Source: Nostoc sp. NMS8 (GTDB lineage Bacteria > Cyanobacteriota > Cyanobacteriia > Cyanobacteriales > Nostocaceae). From it: a stretch of DNA of 64,000 bases. Positions 58,794 through 64,000 of the stretch are shown one piece after another. A program made the position numbers and the translations under genes. How positions within the stretch are numbered: the stretch's first letter is position 1; each line of letters opens with the position of its first letter. Under the pieces are notes generated by a model. That model did not search any database and had not been told where the DNA came from. It was given only the letters and a program-made list of their open reading frames with translations. The stretch is taken from positions 1 through 64,000 of the forward strand of contig NZ_JABXKK010000113.1 in NCBI RefSeq assembly GCF_017115045.1. The letters are read 5' to 3'.

Positions 58794-60965
58794 TTAATTA
58801 TCCTCGATCGCTGAGGAACGACGGCGACGGCGACGGCTGGCAGTAGCGCTGCTATTGGCTTCGTTTTCATCTGCGATCTCGTCGGCTTTGGCAGCTTTGG
58901 CAGATAAACGTCCCGAAGGATTCGCAGTCAATGATGCTTCAGTTGTCTCTTCGATTAAAGATTTTGGTTCTGGCTCAATAACTTTTGGTGTCGGTATTTT
59001 GCTTGCAGTTATTTCAGGTGTTGCCTTTTGAGCAATAGTGATTATTTCAGGTGTTGCTTTTTGGACAATAGTGGTTATTTCAGGTGTTGCTTTTTGGACA
59101 ATAGTTGATTCTGAGGTTGATTCAATTGGGGTCGTTGGCAATTGACCAGGCTGAATTACATTAATAATTACAGACTTGGTATTTTTAACCTCTTGCTCTA
59201 ACTTCACCAAGGGAGATATCCCCATCAAGGCAAATATATCCTGTTCTTGGAGGCTCATTTCTACAGTTCTAATCTCCGGTGGTTCTACCACTGGCTTAAC
59301 TGGTTCTGCCTTGATAATTTTAGTACGCTCGACTCTTTCACTCCAACCCGGTTTACCAAGGGTAGGGGATGGGATCTCTGGTGCAACTCCTAGTTCTGGT
59401 TCCACATCCAGGTCTAAATCTGGCTCGTTGACAAAAGCCAAGGGATTGGGAATAACCCGAGCTTCATCTTTCCCGTTTAACCCATTGACACCAATTCGAC
59501 TGCGGCGAGTCCGGGTACGACGTTTATCATTAAGTTCTTGATAACTAGGATGATTGATCAGATTTAGGTTGCTCAATTCTGAGTCGCCGTCAAATGTTTC
59601 CCCAAATCCATCGTAGGTTTCTCGTGGTTCTGGAGTGCGGGCAGATGGCTGACGTGGTTCTCGGTGAGGTAAGGATACAAAACGCTCGCGCTCTGGTGTA
59701 TCTGCTGGTATCGGCAATCGGTTTTCGATTTCTCCAGGGAGACGCACAGTATGTCCTAAACCGCCACAAGTAGGACAAGTTTCACCAAATAATTCGTAAA
59801 TATTTTGACCCTGACGTTTGCGGGTCAGTTCTACTAAACCTAGTTCGGTGAGTTGGGCAATCTGGGGACGAGCTTTGTCTGCTTTGAGTGCTTTATTAAA
59901 GTGTTCGAGAACTTGTAGTTGGTCGCGTCGCGATTCCATATCGATAAAATCAACGACGATCACCCCCGCTATATTCCGCAGACGCAACTGGCGAGCAATT
60001 TCTGTTGCAGCTTCGCAGTTTGTCCACAAAACTGTTTCTCTAGCTGTTGCCGATCGCGTGAAGGAACCTGAGTTAACATCGATTACGGTTAATGCCTCTG
60101 TCGGCTCAATGATAATGTAACCGCCAGAAGGTAGGTCTACTCTTGGTTTGAGAGCTTCTCGAATCGCAGCAGTGATGCGGAAGTATTCTAAAATTGGGGA
60201 GCGATCGCGATGATGGTCAATCAACAATCCCTGCGGTGTTTGACCGCCACTCCAATTCTGCAAGTACTGTTTGACGCGCTTCAAACCAGTACTGGAATCT
60301 ACGACAATCCGATTGACATCCGCGCCGTACATATCTCGCAATACGCGCTGGATAAAGTCATCGTCTCGGTTGAGCAGCGCTGGAGCGCGGGTAGAATGGG
60401 CTTCCTGCTGAATGGCTTCCCATTGCTTTTGCAGCAACTCCAAATCTTCCATAATCGCTTCTTCGGGTTTGCCTTCGGCTTCTGTACGCACGAGCAAGCC
60501 CATTCCCGCCGGTTTGACCAAAATTGCTAATGCTCGCAAGCGGTTGCGTTCACTTTCACTTTTAATCCGTCGGGATAAATTTACGCCCCTACCATAAGGC
60601 ATCAGTACTACGTACCGTCCAGGTAAAGTTATATTACCCGTGAGCCTGGGCCCTTTTGTCCCCGTTGGCTCTTTCATTACTTGCACCAAAACTTTCTGCT
60701 GTGGTGCAAGTAGTTCTGTAATTGCTGCTGCGGTACGCTTCAGCTTCAATGGCCCTAAGTCGGTGACGTGAATAAAACCGTTACGCTCTGGATCGCCAAT
60801 ATTGACAAAAGCCGCATCTATCCCAGGTAATACGTTTTCTACTACTCCTAAGTAGATATCACCTATTTGATGATGACCTGTAGCAACAACGAGTTCCTGG
60901 ATTTGATCTTCAGAAAAAACCGCAGCAATTTGGTGCTGCTCCGCGATGATAATTTGTTTCGGCAT
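58794..60965 (-). CDS. rne: Ribonuclease E/G
   Basis: A 723-residue RNase E, the main mRNA-decay and rRNA/sRNA-processing endonuclease. An N-terminal S1 RNA-binding domain (GDIYLGVVENVLPGIDAAFVNIG) precedes the catalytic domain with VIDVNSGSF and VVDFIDME holding the Mg-binding aspartates, and the zinc link CPTCGGLG. The remaining 300 residues are the cyanobacterial tail: disordered, with a threefold 11-residue repeat, and ending in the basic patch RRRRRRS that in cyanobacteria binds polynucleotide phosphorylase. The leader upstream is long (over 900 bp to the next gene). Confidence 0.97.
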   Translation of the reverse strand: MPKQIIIAEQHQIAAVFSEDQIQELVVATGHHQIGDIYLGVVENVLPGIDAAFVNIGDPERNGFIHVTDLGPLKLKRTAAAITELLAPQQKVLVQVMKEPTGTKGPRLTGNITLPGRYVVLMPYGRGVNLSRRIKSESERNRLRALAILVKPAGMGLLVRTEAEGKPEEAIMEDLELLQKQWEAIQQEAHSTRAPALLNRDDDFIQRVLRDMYGADVNRIVVDSSTGLKRVKQYLQNWSGGQTPQGLLIDHHRDRSPILEYFRITAAIREALKPRVDLPSGGYIIIEPTEALTVIDVNSGSFTRSATARETVLWTNCEAATEIARQLRLRNIAGVIVVDFIDMESRRDQLQVLEHFNKALKADKARPQIAQLTELGLVELTRKRQGQNIYELFGETCPTCGGLGHTVRLPGEIENRLPIPADTPERERFVSLPHREPRQPSARTPEPRETYDGFGETFDGDSELSNLNLINHPSYQELNDKRRTRTRRSRIGVNGLNGKDEARVIPNPLAFVNEPDLDLDVEPELGVAPEIPSPTLGKPGWSERVERTKIIKAEPVKPVVEPPEIRTVEMSLQEQDIFALMGISPLVKLEQEVKNTKSVIINVIQPGQLPTTPIESTSESTIVQKATPEITTIVQKATPEIITIAQKATPEITASKIPTPKVIEPEPKSLIEETTEASLTANPSGRLSAKAAKADEIADENEANSSATASRRRRRRSSAIEDN
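59008..59106. repeat. Three 33-bp tandem repeats in rne
   Basis: Three units of exactly 33 bp (59008-59040, 59041-59073, 59074-59106) code for the 11-residue pattern TIVQKATPEIT in the RNase E tail. The units differ at only a few bases, so the duplication is recent. Confidence 0.85.
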
Positions 60966-61897
60966 TCAATTTCCTCAAAAATTGGCAGCACTTATAGGTT
61001 TGAGGTTTGTTGTATCAAGTCCGGTTAATTACTTCTAATTCAAAACTCCCCGCGTCTGGGCGTCAGTTTTAATTATTAGTGTTTTCTCGGTTTGATATTA
61101 TACTTTTGCTGCCCTCACAACCCTCAAAAGGCGCTACTGGTAATAAAAATCGCAAATCTGAGTTTCTAAGTTAAATAGCTATTGGCGCTCTTAAGAGCGT
61201 TTCCACGGCTGATTATTCCAGAACTGCTGCATATCGTTTAAGCAATTAAATCAACCGTCCGTAGTTGATCTGTAATGCAATACCCTCAAATCTTGAGAGT
61301 TCTGAGTTGAAAGTTTTAAATCCTGAGCGAGCATTTGAACTCAAGATGTTTCATTGATAACTTACTGAATTCGTTAAGAAAAAGAAACTATTTCTATTTT
61401 CCATTCCCCGGATTTATATTAGGGTTACAGTCACCAGCGCCAGTTGCTACCCTGCCTTGAGCTGCTCTAGCCTAAGACAAGCCGCGCTTTGCGCGTCTGT
61501 GAAAGTCTACAAGTCGGCATAGCCGACAGCAGTTGCTTTAACTCTAAAAAAGTAATGCACTAGCTCTTGGGCACTACATGGATTAGACATTCAGCAGTTG
61601 TTTAAAAAGCATGAATTTAGAGAAGCTAACTGAGTCTGCTGTTAGTTACTGATTCACAAGGTAGCTATAGAGAGAGTGTGCATTCTTTAATCTGCTTTTT
61701 GTTTGTCTAGAATAAAATCCTAGAAGTTGCACTCTAATATCTTTGCTTTCGCCCCCTGAATACCAGGGTAGTGAACCAGCTAATTCAATGCAGCGCCAGA
61801 AAATTTCTCTTCACCCTATTCTAACGCAACCTTGCTAAAAATCAATTCATATTACCTGCCATGTCAGGACAACTACTAGCAAGTTGCCTTACAGGGA
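60966..61897. other. Long rne leader / spacer
   Basis: 932 bp without a credible gene, between the radical SAM gene (minus) and rne (minus). It holds small hairpins: CGCGC-TTT-GCGCG (61483-61495) and GTCGGC-ATA-GCCGAC (61513-61527). Part is likely the 5' untranslated region of rne, where the enzyme autoregulates in other bacteria; the rest includes the radical SAM 3' end. Confidence 0.55.
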
Positions 61898-64000
61898 TTA
61901 TACCCCTAAAATTAGCCGATTGCGGTGGATGTGCAGGAGTTGAAATTCTACATTCGCCACTGCTTCTAGCATAAACAGAATTTGTTCGGGACGCAATAGC
62001 AGACCGTCCTGGCGATAGCTACCTAGATAACGGATTACAGATGACATAGATTCTGCAATGCAATTGTAGTTTTCTACTAATTCCAGTTCAAACAAGCGAT
62101 CGCGCAGATTTATTAACTGGCTCTTGCCTGATTTAGTTGTTTGCTCGTACCAAAATTCCTCTTTTGCTTTGATTATATCAATCCAGTTTTGCCATTGTAT
62201 GGGTGTTGTTTCTTGAAGTGCTGCTACAGTAATCAGATACTCTGCGGACTCTAGCAGTTGGGTAGCGGCACTAGCTTTTAAATCTATCTGCTCCACATTA
62301 TATATCGGTATGTCTGTGGGCATTTCACAAGCCAACTTTTCTCGGAAAGTATCAACTTCCACTGGCACAGTTAACTCAAAATCTGCAATTTCACCGCTGC
62401 TAGTAGCCCCTAGAGCCAAAGCAGTTGCGAGAGAAATCCGTGGCATTGGGTGAAACCCGCCAGTAAAAGCAATTGGTAAGCCTGCTCGCCGCACAACTCG
62501 GTCAAATAGACGGATTAAATCAAGATGGCTCATCAAAGCCATATTACCTTGTTTCCCAAACCAAACTCGCAGTCTTTGCGCCTTAGTTGTGTTGGGGACA
62601 AATTCGCCAGCAAATTTTGGGATAGCAGGTGATTCAATCACCACGTTATGCCCAAAATCAGTGCCACAGACGCCACAATGAGAACAACCTTCAAAGGAGC
62701 AGTCGGGTACGATCGCAGCTTCTAAGGCGCGTTGCAAGTCTTCTTGGAGCCACTTTTTGTCAATCCCGGTATCGATATGATCCCAAGGAAGGGGAATATC
62801 GAGGGAGTGAGGAGTAAGAAGTGAGGAGTTAGAAGTTAGGAGTTGGGTATTTTCTCCATTTTCTCTGCCCTTGGGCGCTTCTGGGTGAAACAAATTCCAT
62901 TCGCCATTTTCTACTTGGCGGTATTTCCAATCTAAATCGGCTTGGGCGATCGCAATCTCCCAAGCGCTAAAAGCTCGATCTAAATTTTCATACCAGGAAT
63001 CCATACCAGCACCCAATTCCCAGGCTCGGCGGACTACTTTGCTCAAATTGCGGTCGCCTCGTCCCACAAAATCTTCCATTGCCGAAATGCGGACATCGGT
63101 AAAATTTACCTTCACTGCCTTGACTCGGCGGAATTCTTGCCGCAATAAGTTTTGTTTTCGCTTAAATTCAGCAGTAGAAACTGAGTGCCACTGGAACGGT
63201 GTATGGGGCTTAGGTGTAAAGTTGGAGATTGTCAGGTTAAAGTTTAAGGGTTTTCTGCCTTTGCCTCGACATTCTTGCTGTAGCCAGCTTACTGTTTCGG
63301 CAATGCCTACAACGTCGGCATCCGTCTCACCCGGCAAGCCAATCATAAAATACAACTTTATTTTATCCCAGCCTTGCTCCCAAGCGGTTTTCACCCCCCG
63401 CAATAATTCTTCATTCGTCAACCCTTTATTTACAATATCTCGCATCCGCTGAGTACCAGCCTCAGGAGCAAAAGTCAGTCCACCTTGGCGCGTACCTCCA
63501 AGGATGTTGGCAATATTCTCATCAAATCTGTCTACCCGTTGGCTTGGTAGAGTCAGAGAAATATTTTCATTTTTTAAACGATTTTTGATTTCCATCCCCA
63601 CTGCTGGTAGAGACAAATAATCAGAACAACTCAGAGATAAAAGGGAAAACTCATTGTAACCAGTTGCCCGCATACCCTGTTCAATTGCTTCTACCACCCG
63701 ATCGGGTTCTACATCCCGTGCTGGTCTAGTTAGCATTCCTGGTTGACAGAAGCGACAGCCACGAGTGCAACCACGCCTAATCTCAATAGTTAAGCGGTCA
63801 TGAACTGTTTCTACATAAGGAACTAACCCAATGGAATATGCTGGTATGGGAGTTGCAACCCGTCGCAAAATTCGTTTTGGGACATCTGGGCGATGAGGAT
63901 GAACTGAGCCATCTTCTGCCATGTCGTAAAACTGAGGCACATATACACCTGGTATCTGTGCCAAGTCAAGTAACAGGTGTTCCCGACTTAATCCTGCTTG
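61898..64000 (-). CDS. B12-binding-type radical SAM protein with DUF2344 (partial)
   Basis: The frame is open to the right edge, so the N-terminus (with the expected B12-binding-like domain) is missing; 700 residues are visible. A radical SAM core has the CxxxCxxC cluster in RGCTRGCRFC, and the C-terminal TIGR03936/DUF2344 domain has WFGKQGNMALMSHLDLIRLFDR and GGFHPMPRISLA. The family (TIGR03960) commonly neighbours rne/rng genes, as here, and its reaction is unknown. A linker between the two domains contains an in-frame STRR (62805-62846) coding for a Ser/Leu/Thr-rich peptide. Confidence 0.93.
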   Translation of the reverse strand, partial: QAGLSREHLLLDLAQIPGVYVPQFYDMAEDGSVHPHRPDVPKRILRRVATPIPAYSIGLVPYVETVHDRLTIEIRRGCTRGCRFCQPGMLTRPARDVEPDRVVEAIEQGMRATGYNEFSLLSLSCSDYLSLPAVGMEIKNRLKNENISLTLPSQRVDRFDENIANILGGTRQGGLTFAPEAGTQRMRDIVNKGLTNEELLRGVKTAWEQGWDKIKLYFMIGLPGETDADVVGIAETVSWLQQECRGKGRKPLNFNLTISNFTPKPHTPFQWHSVSTAEFKRKQNLLRQEFRRVKAVKVNFTDVRISAMEDFVGRGDRNLSKVVRRAWELGAGMDSWYENLDRAFSAWEIAIAQADLDWKYRQVENGEWNLFHPEAPKGRENGENTQLLTSNSSLLTPHSLDIPLPWDHIDTGIDKKWLQEDLQRALEAAIVPDCSFEGCSHCGVCGTDFGHNVVIESPAIPKFAGEFVPNTTKAQRLRVWFGKQGNMALMSHLDLIRLFDRVVRRAGLPIAFTGGFHPMPRISLATALALGATSSGEIADFELTVPVEVDTFREKLACEMPTDIPIYNVEQIDLKASAATQLLESAEYLITVAALQETTPIQWQNWIDIIKAKEEFWYEQTTKSGKSQLINLRDRLFELELVENYNCIAESMSSVIRYLGSYRQDGLLLRPEQILFMLEAVANVEFQLLHIHRNRLILGV
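62805..62846. repeat. In-frame heptamer repeat (6 x 7 bp) in radical SAM gene
   Basis: Six tandem heptamers with consensus (G/A)AGT(T/G)AG: GAGTGAG, GAGTAAG, AAGTGAG, GAGTTAG, AAGTTAG, GAGTTGG. The total of 42 bp keeps the reading frame and codes for QLLTSNSSLLTPHS in the domain linker. Confidence 0.85.

Overview
The window comes from a filamentous, Nostoc/Anabaena-type cyanobacterium. The evidence is the photosystem I genes psaF, psaJ and psaL, a stand-alone ferredoxin-type glutamate synthase, a Tic22-like protein, cyanobacterial families such as DUF1825 and DUF1997, very frequent HIP1 octamers (GCGATCGC, e.g. 193-200), and heptanucleotide short tandem repeats (STRR) in many spacers. Most genes are chromosomal housekeeping genes. 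I found no transposase, phage, plasmid-replication or cas gene.

Layout. 1-3000: a small unknown protein, a GIY-YIG protein and a Ser/Thr kinase with a YARHG sensor-like tail. 3300-10400: the most accessory-looking part, with two GT4 glycosyltransferases, a secreted NHL/beta-propeller protein, an unknown two-gene pair that resembles a toxin/immunity module, and a hexapeptide acetyltransferase with a structured leader. 10600-13600: a cytochrome P450 and an orphan ParA ATPase overlapping a coiled-coil partner whose architecture recalls the carboxysome-positioning pair McdA/McdB. 13800-18400: pdhB, secD-secF, a small membrane protein and a GNAT. 18700-23100: a degenerate histidine kinase, tsaC, prmC, tic22-like and tRNA-Pro. 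23400-31300: GNAT, ACT-domain protein, hydrolase, tsaD, psaF-psaJ-psaL, gmk, remA-like, and a hypothetical gene translationally coupled to pyrF. 31300-40500: pyrF, tyrS, a class A penicillin-binding protein, DUF1825, a J-domain/TPR protein, TM2/SHOCT, a helix-hairpin-helix protein, lepB, a 1.1-kb AT-rich gap and a polysaccharide deacetylase. 40900-49700: glsF, a phosphodiester glycosidase-like protein, a cupin phosphomannose isomerase and an IscA-like protein. 49700-55300: the str operon (rpsL-rpsG-fusA-tuf-rpsJ) with a clear promoter and terminator. 55400-64000: a LON-domain protein, pheA, DUF1997, rnhB, rne and a radical SAM gene cut by the right edge.

Functional groups are translation (str operon, tyrS, prmC, tsaC, tsaD, tRNA-Pro), photosystem I (psaFJL), envelope (PBP, deacetylase, glycosyltransferases, lepB, secDF) and nitrogen/carbon metabolism (glsF, pdhB, pheA, pyrF).

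The most unusual aspect is repeat DNA in working positions. A dispersed palindrome appears to have become coding sequence inside glsF. A six-heptamer STRR of exactly 42 bp lies in frame in the radical SAM gene. MITE-like elements abut the stop codons of two genes. A 206-bp inverted-repeat element sits between rpsL and rpsG. The strongest candidate for an under-described system is the ParA/coiled-coil pair at 12315-13573.
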